Shown here: piece after piece, positions 1-12,200 of the stretch | Layout: every line of letters starts with the position of its first letter | Numbering within the stretch: the stretch's first letter is position 1 | Origin: Ophiothrix spiculata | Taxonomy: Eukaryota; Echinodermata; Ophiuroidea; Amphilepidida; Ophiotrichidae | Assembly (NCBI GenBank): GCA_000969725.1 | Contig: JXSR01S042291.1 | Direction: 5' to 3' (one strand) | Length of the DNA stretch: 34,330 bases | The notes under the pieces: generated by a model | Database searches by the model: none | Seen by the model: only the letters and a program-made list of their open reading frames with translations | What the model was told of the DNA's origin: nothing | Position numbers and translations under genes: made by a program

Positions 1-360
1 AAAAAGAGATGTATATTTGACTCCTACACTGATTGACTTGCTAGATTTGGGAAATTAATTAGCTTAATTAAGAGATTACATGTTCTTTTCACCATAAATT
101 TGTCATTATGATGGCACTAGGAAGTCGTTCATTAAAAAAGCTTCCTTCTCGGGTCCTTCTCTTTCAGTACACCTACTTGTAAAGGGGAATAAGAGATATG
201 GACAAGTTCATCAATGGTCAATGGCTCACTAATTGACCGTAACATGGATTATCTGAATGATGGTACATGTAGATTCAAAGTGTGTCAATGGGCATTGCCC
301 AACGTACTTGTTAAAAGCTAAGGAACAGCAATACCATTGTTAGGTTGTGCCCATCATGAT

Positions 361-470
361 TTTTTGAGCCCTCCCCCTTATATTTACTTAGTTAATCATG
401 CTATAAGGCATTAGATATAATTAGAAGCACATAAACATTGATTTTTGAGCCCTCCCCCTTATATTTACTT
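361..470. repeat. 29-bp direct repeat, two copies 81 bases apart
   Basis: The sequence TTTTTGAGCCCTCCCCCTTATATTTACTT, given here only by its ends TTTTTGAGCC and TATTTACTT, is identical at 361-389 and 442-470. It may be the footprint of a small duplication or insertion. Confidence 0.85.
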
Positions 471-476
471 TGTACT

Positions 477-503
477 TTACATGGGTACTCAGTACCCATG
501 TAA
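477..503. repeat. Perfect palindrome, 13-bp arms
   Basis: TTACATGGGTACT, one C, then its exact reverse complement. It could extrude as a small hairpin; function unknown. Confidence 0.85.
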
Positions 504-2275
504 CTATCAGTACAACATTTAAAAAAATGCAATTTACTTTGTAAAAGTATATATACTGCATCTCAAAAATGAGTATGACCTTTTTGTTTTATTTTAGATT
601 CGTTATCATCGCACAAATAAATCTATCAAAACTAAAATCTACAAAGATTTTGGCCTTGGAAGTAACACCTAAAAGACAGAGGGGGGGGGGGATGACAGTC
701 AATGAACAATTGATTACCAATACTTGCAGTTAGAAATTCAAAGGCAGTGAATGCATGTTGTGTGTCATCAATCAATGTCAATCTATTGATGAATATGGAT
801 AAACAACTGAATATTCCAAGACAATAAAAGACCAAGTCCAATATCTGTCTGGGGCAATGGGATTGAGCCCAATGTACTATTGATCCTACTTTGAAAGATT
901 GCATGGTCCACCAATGGTTTCAATTATTTTTTATTTCTACAAGTCCTTAGCCTAAAAATAATACTAATCAATTGTCCTTAAACTAAGGTGACGTTTCTGT
1001 AGAATATCTGGAGAAGCTGGGGAGAGTGCAGGTGGACGGGGCACCATGGCAAGATGGTGGAAAGCTCAGCAGCATAGTGCCAGCCAGTGCTTAAAAAAAG
1101 AAAGAAATAAAGTCCCACTGGCCGACCCTCACAATCAAGGCCATCTATGGACAATCAAACAATTTTTTTTGGACAAGTCCATTTCTGTGCTACTTGTTCA
1201 TCCATTTTCAAGTACCGTAGTGACCCGTGTAATGTCCCACCCTTTTTAAACGTGAACTTGAGTCCAAACTAGGGGATGGGACATTACTCGAGGACTTTAT
1301 AAAATCATGACACCACTGACGAATTTTGCAGTTCCAATAAGCTTACCTTTTTCACCATTAACGACCCGTTTTGTGAGCATGTACCCTCCTCATGTTTTTC
1401 ATTATTTTTATTTATTTATAAAAACCCTTTTGTATTATTTTTGTACCCTTTAAAATGCGAGATTTTGGGGATATTTGGCGAGAAAACTCGTGTCTATGGA
1501 AGCTGCCATTTTGTTTATGTCAAAGTTCATCTCATCAACCAATCAGAAGCCAAAACTATGACCCTTGACAGCTGACCTCAATTAAATGCTTTATATTCTT
1601 GTAAAAGCTGAACAAAACTTTACAAATTTTAATAAGTAAAGAAGTTTTATAATTTTTTTCATAACTTTTTTGTAATTTTGGTTTCAAAAAGAGGTGATTT
1701 CTGAAGAAAATACTTCTGACCCTTGGAAAACGTGACCTCAGGGCATTTCATTATGTCATCTGCTAAGAAATCTGACGAATTATGTTCACATATTCTTGTA
1801 AAATGGAACAAAAAGGATGAATAAGGAGGTATAATTTGAATAAGTAATGTTTATTGGTGAAATTCTTTTGTAATCTATTGTCAATTTTGTGGCTAAAAAC
1901 GTTCAATTCTTTGATAAAAAATGACAAAAGGCTTCCGAATTTTGCACCCAAATTATCCATGTTTTCTGAAAATTTGCCATAGTTTGGGGGTGGGACATTA
2001 CCCGAAGGGGGGATTTTACTCGCGTCAGTACAGTACCATTTTTCCTCCAAAATTAAAAAAAACTTTAAAAAAAAAAAATAATAATAATTGTAAGGCGTCA
2101 GAATACGGTTGGGCGGATGAGGACAATCAAACAATATTTGTTTACCTAATCTTAAATCCCAAATAATAATACTACTAATAGACGCGACATTTTTGGGCGC
2201 TTAATACGTATCGACCGCCTACTTATCATTCAGTTGTGGGGTGGATCCCAAGGGAAAGGTCATACAACGGGGTCA

Positions 2276-2500
2276 CCATCATCAAATTGGCACTTTTGAT
2301 CGCTGGTCCAAGACACACAATTTGACACCTTAATCTTTGAAATTGGACAAAGTTGAAAATTTGACCCCAAGGGAGAGAGAGGTTGGACAACGGGTCATCA
2401 TTGACACTTTTGATCTCTGGTCCAAGATGAACAATTTGACACCTTAATAGTTGAAATCGGATAAAGTTGAAATCTGACCCCAATGGAAAGGTCGGACGGC
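2276..2500. repeat. Degenerate tandem duplication, period about 114 bp
   Basis: The segment beginning CACTTTTGATC at 2291 recurs at 2405, and both copies carry GGTCCAAGA, CAATTTGACACCTTAAT and TTGACCCCAA-like blocks. The open frames across it are low-complexity and have no recognisable protein. Confidence 0.75.
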
Positions 2501-2909
2501 GGACGCTGGACAGAAAATTGGATCGCTATGTCTCTTCCTGAAAATTTTTAGGCGAGACAAAAAGCCTCTGAGCTCTGAATCTATTCCTTTCATGGCCCTT
2601 ATCTTAAAACTTACCCTACAATGTTGGTTAGGACCTAAAGTACACCTGACCTGGCCATAACTTCATATCTGGTTGTTTATTATAGGAAATTTAATAGGAA
2701 ATGGGGCAATATGGATGTTTGTCAATATTGAAACTGTTATTGAAATTTCAGATGTATAAATTTGCAATGTACATAGGGCCTACACTAGAAACGTTAATGG
2801 TAATAACACATATGACCATGGTAGAAATTTCAGGATAATTATCATTTATTTCACCCTCATCTTATGCCTTTAAACTGTACACATGTGTACAAATTCAAGA
2901 AGTAGTATT

Positions 2910-3124
2910 AGGCCAAAAAAATTTGTTAAAATTTGTTATCAGGGTCGGGAAAGCACCAAATTTTGCTCAGATAGGGTGTTTTTTGAGAAAATATTTTGAA
3001 AATAGTGGAAAATGCACACAAATTTGATACTTTAGGTGATTAAAAAAAATATATTTTTCGACCGACCGACTCAATTTTTCAGAATTCCCACTTGAGGGCA
3101 ACACAATTAATTTTATTTGGCCTT
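2910..3124. mobile_element. MITE-like element, AGGCC(A)n ends (family A)
   Basis: It begins AGGCCAAAAAAATTTG and ends GAGGGCAACACAATTAATTT followed by TATTTGGCCT, so the ends are inverted repeats. It shares GAGGGCAACACAA next to a terminal GGCC with the elements at 9198-9480 and 22137-22391. It sits 13 bases from GPAM coding exon 8, on the donor side. Confidence 0.55.
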
Positions 3125-3137
3125 ATCAGGAACTTAC

Positions 3138-3234
3138 CAGTGTTGCTTGTCTAACCATTTCTAGCTGGCCCTGATGGACTTGTACACTCATCAAAAACAC
3201 ACTCAACATCTTGAGTAGTACAAAGCCAGCAATC
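3138..3234 (-). CDS. GPAM: GPAM coding exon 8 (GFVLLKMLSVFLMSVQVHQGQ)
   Basis: A 97-base exon between CTCTCCCTGAACAG and GTAAGTTCC. One base completes the previous Arg codon, then 32 codons run from IAGFVLLKMLSVF to VHQGQLEMVRQATL, ending in phase 0. The human counterpart is LTGWVLLKLFNSFFWNIQIH followed by KGQLEMVKAATE, so this is the most convincing exon of the gene. It stops just short of the catalytic PVHRSHIDY block. I found no candidate for that block on the minus strand of 1-3137, so the next exon is probably off the window. Confidence 0.96.
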
Positions 3235-6200
3235 CTGTTCAGGGAGAGAAAACAAAAATGGGAAAAATGACCTGAAAAAGCTTGAATATCTGTGAAAATG
3301 AGTCAAAATTTTCCTTACATTTTCAGACAAATTTCAACTAAGAGGATGGCTGTTTTCCGTTTCTTCAAGACAAGTTGCCAAAGGGGGTCGATGGGAAAAT
3401 AAAATAGGTTTCCTTTTTTAAACAACTTAAAAGTTGTCACAGAATTGTTTTTTTTTTCTTGCTGTAGTGATAGTCAATTCCCACTTTTGCCTATATGGGG
3501 CCGCAGTCACTACTTACACAAAGTTGTTACATAAACTGAAACCAATAATTATCACATATAGGGACAACACCAAGTTATATGGGTTAATCAAATTAAGTTT
3601 TGAATGGAGAAAGTTACTGGGTCCTTTATCTTTTAAAACCCATTTCCTAAACCAAGGTGACAGCTAGTCACCTTATACTTGACACTATTATTGTGTATCT
3701 AGGTTGAAACCCATTCCATTCTGATAGGAACTAATTGACCTCTGGTTAGTTTGGTGTAAATTTTGATTATCAGGGGCGATCAAGGAATTTTCAAAAGAGG
3801 GACTGCAATTTTGATAGCGCCTTGGCGCCCACTCAAAATCAGGTGTTGCTCTCTTGAAGGGTGTAGAACTGTTTGAATATACCTAAAATCATGCATTTGC
3901 TTCCGTTCTTTACACAATTATTAATTTCCAAAGAATATAATCTAAAAGGAGGCGGCTTCTTGGCGTTTCACCAAAATCAGAGGGGGCATGCGCCGGCTGC
4001 GCCCCACTGTAAATCCGCCCGAGTATTTTTGAAACATTCAAGGTGGAAATTACACAATGATCATCTGAAAAGGAGTTCTTCACTTGTTGTACCGTGACAA
4101 GAATTGTAATATGACTAAAAATGTTGAGATTACATTATTTGATCTAAGGCCACATAAAAAATAAGTTGTTTCGTCCAAAGGTTTCTCAAAATGTGAGGAG
4201 GGAGGGAGGTGGTTTTTTTTTTAAGATTAGGGAGAGCCTGGGCGATCTATATCGGGACCTTCCCATCATGCCTTGCTTCCAATGGGATTTTTGTACAGGT
4301 TTTAATGAGAGGGTTTAGGGATGAAACATAGCACAATCAGCAGACCTCATCCGAATTTTGCATTTCAGATATGTTTCATCCCTAAACCCTCTTATCACAA
4401 CCAATACAAAAAATCCCATTGGAAGCAAGGCATGATGGGAAGGTCCTTATGTCTTCTTTTACATTTACCCTTGATAGATGTTGACTACACATTCAGTTGC
4501 TGTCTTTTAACTCTATGTGATATGGATAGATGTTGGTTTGATGACAGTTTCAACGTTAAAAACATCAACAATTTAAAGAATCCTTTAAAAGCGAGGTCTT
4601 GAAATTTGAACAATTTAGCTCGATTTTTAACATCTTTTAAGCATTTTTGCAAAAAAAATAAATAAATTGGTGCAGCACCAAAAAGTGAGGAGTGAGGGGA
4701 CGAGAAACAACTTTAATGCATTATGCGGCCAAGGATGCGGCCTAATGGTCTATTAACAGCATTTGTCAATTAGTTGGTAAAGATGGAAGAGTGGATGGAA
4801 TACACCAAATGCAACATATCTTTATTTTTTGGAGAAGCAATCACAGTAGTCAGTGTGCATGGTCCTGCTGTTTCTAAAACACCTAAAATATTATCACGAT
4901 GGGAAAAGTAAATTTAAGAATCATGATAATTTGCAATCCGATAAGGACAATTTACAGAAATAATTTCTGAACAGGTTTATGTTTATGTGTGTAGCCCTAT
5001 GTATTCCAGACACAAAATAGTTCGGTACAAACAAAAATCAGATCAGGTTTCCTTGGGGTTTCTGTCAGAACCATAGATTTAAAGGGGAGATACCAGGCTT
5101 TGTATACCGGTCCGTGTAATGGCGTCGTCAGCCATGGAGCTCAAATTGGGGGTATTCGGATCCACTCGAGACAAGCCGAATCTTGACCGACCGTAAGCAG
5201 GCGCTATATATTTGTTATTGTGCGTCTTCCAAGACCTCAGCAGAGATGCGTAATTTAAGTGCATCTTATCCAGTACGCACAACAAGATTCACGCAGACAG
5301 TGCGCTTAAACAAAACAGACGCAAAAGATCATGGACGCGCAAAAGTTGCGACAAGTCCCGAAGCAGCTTCGGTGAAAACCCGAATACCCCCAATTTTGCC
5401 TCCATGCCGGGATGAAAATGGCGGCATGCCTTGTATCTCCGCTTTAAATCTATGGTCAGAACACATCCCTGGTCAGAATGAAGTACTTAGGACAAAGTGT
5501 ACCCTATGGCTATTTGTAAAAACACTCTTCTGTAGCATGTGACCCTGGCCTGTGACCCTTCAGTATCCACCATACAAAGTAGGACAGGATTCTTTCTTCC
5601 TTTACTTATCATTGTCTGGACACCCCCTGGGCAATAATGACCTTTTCCCAAAACACTAATAGCACAAAATTATAAGACTACCTTAATAGAACTTTCAGTA
5701 CAAGGCAATAACTAAACCTTAGAGGGATATGGTCAGATTACTTCAACTTTTTTTTAAACTTTTTTCTGATTTTGGGACCAAAATACAACTCACATTTTTC
5801 TCATGTAAAATTTTATGGCTGAAGCATGTTTAGTTTTGACGATATTGGTAAAAAAAAATTTCTAATCATGGTTATCATAATTAATGTTTTCATACAGCAA
5901 AGTATAAGAAGCAAAAATACATTTTCGATTCGTTATCAAGTATTTTGGCACAAATTGTGATTTCAAATGTGTTTAAAAAAAAGAAATTAGCGATTATAGA
6001 CTTTAAATACATTTTCCCAACTTTTGTCATTTTGAGCATGGATTTTTTTTTTCTAGATAGGCCTATGTGCAGCACCTCCAAACCTGAAACTTTACTTTAT
6101 AGTTTTGCATTTTGCATACATAATTAGCTGTTTCCCGCCAAAATGACATTTGACTCAAAACCACAGGAAGGGAGTTCTTTTTTTCAAAAAGGGCTCTGAG

Positions 6201-9200
6201 GTGACATAGAGACAGAAAAAAAATTTGGCGTAACTTTTTGATGTGTGCTAGACAAGACTGATGCTATAATAATAATACAATTTAGAAAAATGGCAAGATA
6301 AAATAAAATTGATATGAAACTTTCTAGCCCCCTTAATGCATTTCTTGTGTACTGTCCATGAGCTAGAATTGTGCTGTCAAGTTCAGATTACCTTGAGACA
6401 GTATTTGATCAATCTTATCAATATTACCTTGGCTGTCTAGCTGATAAGCCATGACCCATCTAATTCATTTTTTCATCTCAATTCTCATTTTGAATATCAA
6501 ACACAGCGTCAAGGATGACGACATATAAAGGCAGGGCAGAAAAATATAACGGGGAGATGTTGCAAGAATAGCCAAGACTGGACTACAAAATACCCAAATA
6601 TGCTCTTTCTAAAACTTTATAGGACTTTCATGCTACGGTACATGTAATCAACCATCCCCATTAATAACTTCAGACTAAAGTAGGGTTGTTAGCAAAAACT
6701 ACATTTGCAACATTATGAAATCATCATATTTGTTAGGTAAACACCGTGTCTACGTGATAGGAAAACCCAAATGACCACATTTAGATAAATTCCACTAATT
6801 TGATGACTTATAGCAAATACAGAATCCTGATAAAGAGTCCTGTTCATGCACTGATCATGGTTCAAGGGAGGGGTATCTTCATCTGCAGCACGTGCATGGT
6901 GTGTGCAATCAATAATGATAGATAACAGCCCATTTTTAAAAAACGCATTCTCTATCATTCTTTTGTGATTACTAACTAGTCCCATCGATTTTGGCTTCAA
7001 AATCATGAAATTATTTACTGGGAAAAAAAAATATGAAAATTTGGAGTCTCATTCACATTCTTGTATAAATAGCTCAAAAATTTTTAAGCATTCAAAAGTG
7101 AGCTAGCTAGATGCCCTTTCCATAATATCATTCTGAAAATTTGCTTTGTTCAACTGCAACTTTGTTAATATTTTCATGGAGGATAACATTTCAATGGGCA
7201 CTTCAGCAAATTTAAAGTTTAACTTTAAAGCAATGTTTGAGGCCTGGTAAACTGACCTTCAATAAAGTATTGGATTAAAACACTCACTCAGGGCCCTGTC
7301 TCTCTCGCGTTTTAGCTGATGCCTTTTTTTGACCACATTTGGTAGTCATTAAGGTAACATGGGCGGGGTCTATGTCAATCAAATGTGCAACTGTGCGCAG
7401 AACATTGCGCATGATCCCCGTGGTGCGACTTGAAATCTTAAGCTTAATAAGCGCAAATCAGCCGATTTCAAATGGAAATTTCACTCTTTGTGTCGGTGAG
7501 CTTATAGTACCATCAGCCAAAAGTTGTTCAGAATTAGTGTATCTATTAGCTGTATGGGTCTGGTTCTATTTATTTTTCACTTTTATTGCACTGAAATTCA
7601 AGAGAATTTCCGGACAATTTTGTTGACAAAATCAGCTAAAATCGGGCATACTAATGAGCTTGTACGTGATTGGTTGAATACATAATTAACCTTGTGACGT
7701 CGAATTACAAATTTGCGCTGAAGCTTCATTTTTTCCGTTGGCAAGGTATAGGAAATTCCTATCCCATAAATATCTAGAATCCCTGACTCGCTGCTGTTGA
7801 CCTGTGTTTCTTACCTTAATAATGTATTGGATATGTTAGCTGCCATGTCTAATAAAACACCCACTGCTCTAGATCTGTGTTTCTTAGCAGATTGCTGTAA
7901 CTCCTCATCACTTTGACTAGTACCTGCAAAAAAAGAGTCAAAACAAAGACATGATATGGGATGCATCAGTTTGGACATAATAAGATAATGAAGATATAAC
8001 ATTAAGGTGTCATGACTGGTGCCCACTTTTGCAAGTGCAGCAATGCGTACGTGCAATATAAGCAGAATAGTGTTTTGAAGCAAAATAAATGTCACATTTT
8101 CTCATTTTTTCGTGAAAAATAGGTCGCTGACCACTTTTTATTTTGTTAATTGAAAGAACATATTTTTGCACAGATTTTATGAACAAATTGACACCAAATT
8201 TCAACAAGTCCGGCGAGCCCAATTATTATTTGAAACACTTGTTCTACATCGATAAAATATTATTAAAGGTGCAATCCATGATTTTGATGTGACAAAAACC
8301 TCACCTGTTTTCTAGCTAAATAAGAAGAGTACATCATAAATATATACTGAAAATTTCACTTGATTCCGACCATTCGTTTCCACGTTCCAAACTTTTGTAA
8401 ATCCCCATAGGCTACTGTGTTGTAATTACTGTCGGGGCCCGACAATAATTAAAAAATGACACATTTTCTTACTTTTTCAAAAATGCAAGCACATATGAAA
8501 GAATGGTTTGGGGATCGTAACATATACCAGTTGACGATTCTTATAAGCTAAAAAAACTCATTTTTGATAGAGGTGACCTTGAGGGTGAAAAGTGGATCAT
8601 GAATTGCCCCTTTAAACTACCTTGACAGGTGCTGTAGCATCAGGGCAATATTGGCAAATTTCAGCAGTTAACATATTGACAAATGTAGACAATCATAAGT
8701 TATTTAAATTATTTCCAATTAACTTTACTAATTATCTGTTTCAATCTTTTGCCAGGTACTGTGTCTGCAGTTTTGTATGTCATCCAACAACACAAATTCC
8801 TGTGTTACTGTTACAAAATTCTTGGGCACCTACAAGATGGAAACAGGTATTATTACCATCAAGCTTAGTTATGTTTGTTATGTATGTTATGTGTAACTTA
8901 GTAAGGATGTTCATAACTGGGCTAAATGGGTCAAGATGCTTTGGGCACTGGAAGTCTCTTTAATTGCACTATGTCCTGACTAGAGAGATGTTATGTTTTC
9001 TCAGATTACTTCTGGTAAATGGAAGTAAAATGATTCAATATTCAAGTTAACCAGAAATATGCAATTTAAAAGGTACACTTTAAATGAGTCATGCATTCAG
9101 TTACAAAAATAGCACAGTCACATATAAGGTGGGGATACGGTACCTCATTATATAAAACCTGCAATATGAATACATAACAAAGTAAATTGATTTGTATAAG

Positions 9201-12200
9201 GCAAAAAAAAATTGTGGAAAATCCCGACCCGTTTTTTTTTTTTTTCATCAAAACTCTTTGATTTTTAATATTTCTTGAGTTGCACAAATATTTTGCCTGA
9301 TTTCCAGTCCCGAAAATGTTCCAAAATTCACCTTTCAGTAGCAAACAACCATGTATCCCACACTATTTACACATGGCATCTGTAATTTTTATTAAAAAAA
9401 AAAAAAAAAACTGGCCTGGCTGTACGTTCCCACCACTTTGGGCCTGTGAGGGCAACACAAATATATATTTTTTGGCCTAATGTTATGTCATAAGTCCATC
9501 AATGAAGCAGTTATTATTGACAGTTGTAGACTGATTGATTAGAGCAGGAAGCACAAAAACACATTCAACATTAAAGTCTAGATGTTATGTAATTCTCTGT
9601 TGTAACATTCAAAGATTACAGTTTAACAGAGTGCAACATCTCCCCTCAATTAAGCCTGAGATAAGTAAACCAACTTTTCTCAGAATTAAGCGTGATAATT
9701 TAAGACAGATCTTATAGGTATGCATTTCTATCAAGGTTTTTGGAATGTATGAAGACCTATCTTGGAATCAGGCTATGAACTCGAACAATAAGATACATTT
9801 ATGTTCCACCTAAAGCTGAATTCAGACTCGACGCAAACGCAAACGCACGACGCACCGAGCATGTGCAGTATAGGATTTGAGGAGTTCCGATCAATCGATA
9901 CCAAAACGCAACACCGAATGCGTCACCGCAAACCGAGTTGAGCAAAGCTCAACTTTCCATTGCGTTTTCATGTCATCGGCTGCCGCAGTCCGTTTGCGTT
10001 TTGAGTGTGAATTCATTTGCGGTGCCGTTTGCGGTGAAAATTATCGGAAACGCAACGCATTGCGTTTCGAGTATGAATTCAGCTTTACAATCAGCACAAA
10101 GAGATGAAACCTTAAGCTGTGCGTCGGCTGTATTAAGTAAACCTTAGGCTGTGCAGATTGTCATCTCCCATCTGATTTTCAGAGTGATGCTGCTTTCATA
10201 CTTTTGTAGCTTTGCAGCTTTGTCATGTCGCTTTGTAGCTCTATTATCTGCTTCATTTCACACTTTTGTAGCTTTGCAGTTTTGCTGAGTTAATGTCGGT
10301 TTGAAAGTTGAATTCAATTCAACTCGTAAAATCTTGTTCTGCGACAAAATTTTGCCGATATCGATTATCTCAGCGACAAGTAGCTTTGCAGCTACGACAA
10401 CCGAAAGCGACAAGATTTTTCAAAAAATGTATGTCACACAAACCAACAAAACTACACAAGTATGAAATCAGCATAAATGGTACTTACCTTCTGTGTCTAA
10501 CATTGCACTTTTACTTATTGCTGTGTGTACTCTGAAAAACAACAAATATTTCTTATTTTTAATTTTTATTTATTTATTGACATCTTTAAAGAGGGTAGCC
10601 TTATCAGTGATCCAGCACTGCTTTCCATAAGGGCCCTCTATAAACATTTATGCTTTTCTCTGATACACTCCCTTGTTTGAAGTAGATGCAAATTGGAATC
10701 AAATAAATGCGCAACACCATGAACAAATTTTAGACAGATACATATGTGAGGTGAATGAACATGGCGTTTAATAAGCTGCATGGTTGGACACTGGTATTTT
10801 GGTACTAGGTAAAAGAATAGGTAATGTTGAGTTACCTACCTGACAAGAAATTCACCAACCCAAATGTTAAAACTTTGACAGAACAGAGAGTAAATCGTAG
10901 TCTATAATACAATTCAGACGAGGAGACCGTTACATACTTTATTACATTAACACAAAATTCTACCCTCCATTTGGGCTAGTTTTACATATCTGATGACAAA
11001 TTTAACTGTCGTTGACTTTGGGTAGACCGTGCTTATTAATGTCAAGCCCTGCTCAGCCTACTCCTAGTTATCTGTAACTGCGTACAGATTTTAGAAAAAC
11101 ACCTTTTCAGTAATTTGTAAAATGTATTTTATAGATGACTGAGAAAGGTATATATCAAATTTATAAAATTTATGTCTGGAAAACCAAATTCACAGCTTTT
11201 TATTCAGGTCTTTAAGGGGCAATTCATGATCAACTTTTCATCCTCAAGGTCACCTCTATCAAAATTGAGTTTTTGCGGCTATAAAGAATCCTCGACTGGT
11301 ATAGGCAGGCCGTCGCATCAGAATCATGAATTGTACCTTTTAAAGGGCCTCAAGAGATCCTTCCTTCTACTTTACTATTTATTGATACAGCAAGTTTATT
11401 ACACATGAATTATTTCTCAATTTCAGCTATTTCTTTGTAGGTTATTTTTACCCTTTTCTTGATTTACAAATAAGAGCATTTCTTTAGAACTTTTTAAGTG
11501 GAACATGATAGGCTTTTCTGTTTAATTCAGTATAATTAAAAGGGCAATTCATGATCCACTTTTTACCCTAAAAGTCACCTCTATCAATTTTTTTAGCTTC
11601 TAAGAATCATCAAATGGTATGTTACTACCCACAAACCATTCTTTCGTATGTGCTTGCATTTTTGAGAAAGGTGAGAAAATGTGTCATTTTCTAATTGTTG
11701 TCAGGCAACCGCAGTAATTACAACACTAAGCTTGTAACTTGGAAACGAATGGCCGGAATCAAGTGAAATTTTAAGTATATTTATATTAAATGTACTTTTT
11801 TTCAAGTTTTTGTCATATCAAAATCATGAATTGCACCTGTAACTGTATTTTGCTATATTAAGATCAAATATAGACACACATTACTATTTTAGAAAAATGA
11901 CTTGAAAACATAGGCCTATATGGGCAACTTTAGGATTGAAGCAAACTGTGATCTTGGATGCCTACCTTTTGTGTGTGAGAACTTTGTTGGCAGTGACAGG
12001 TAATGGTGGGTACTCATAGTTGTATCCCTCTGATATAGCTGCTGCAAAATTGGGGAAATATTTGGCAATATACCCCGACCTAATTGATAAAACAGATACA
12101 AATATATATTATGACCAATGATACACAAATATTAAATTAATTATATACTTTAATATCTGTCTGATACTTGTCTGAGCCTCTCAAGGGATAGGATATAGGT

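Larger units (their letters stand above)
1..3137 (-). other. GPAM: GPAM intron after coding exon 8 (left edge), repeat-bearing
   Basis: No coding exon is recognisable on either strand. Visible are a 29-bp direct repeat at 361-389 and 442-470, a 13-bp-arm palindrome at 477-503, an inverted pair of GGTGGGACATTA boxes (1231-1242 and 1989-2000) that may bound an element, a 114-bp tandem duplication (2276-2500), and a TIR element at 2910-3124. Poly-G and poly-A runs are common. Confidence 0.5.
3235..7814 (-). other. GPAM: GPAM intron between coding exons 7 and 8
   Basis: The intron is 4580 bases with no supported exon. It holds the long hairpin at 4255-4446 and the hAT-like MITE at 5072-5454. The stretches 3235-4250, 5470-7300 and 7300-7814 show only AT-rich sequence, homopolymers and short chance ORFs. 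A CG-richer island at about 7330-7520 has no recognised feature. Confidence 0.6.
7924..10487 (-). other. GPAM: GPAM intron between coding exons 6 and 7
   Basis: The intron is 2564 bases and holds the TTAA MITE at 8267-8611, the family A element at 9198-9480, the MITE at 9811-10087, and a tail (10190-10430) with repeated TTTTGTAGCTTTGCAG motifs. No exon seen. Confidence 0.6.
10532..11965 (-). other. GPAM: GPAM intron between coding exons 5 and 6
   Basis: The intron is 1434 bases with two family B MITE copies (11216-11339 and 11540-11838). The remainder is AT-rich with no exon or RNA gene seen. Confidence 0.6.

Noticed and set aside
1..3137. A GPAM exon carrying the HxxxxD catalytic motif
   Set aside because: No PVHRSHIDY-like sequence found on the minus strand; it is presumably beyond the left edge.
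5183..5542. A 119-residue plus-strand frame
   Set aside because: It begins inside a hAT-like MITE and runs beyond it, with no recognisable domain.
11916..12128. Minus-strand frame QLYQRDTTMSTHHYLSLPTK
   Set aside because: Wrong frame of GPAM coding exon 5; it cannot join the next exon, which has stops in that phase.
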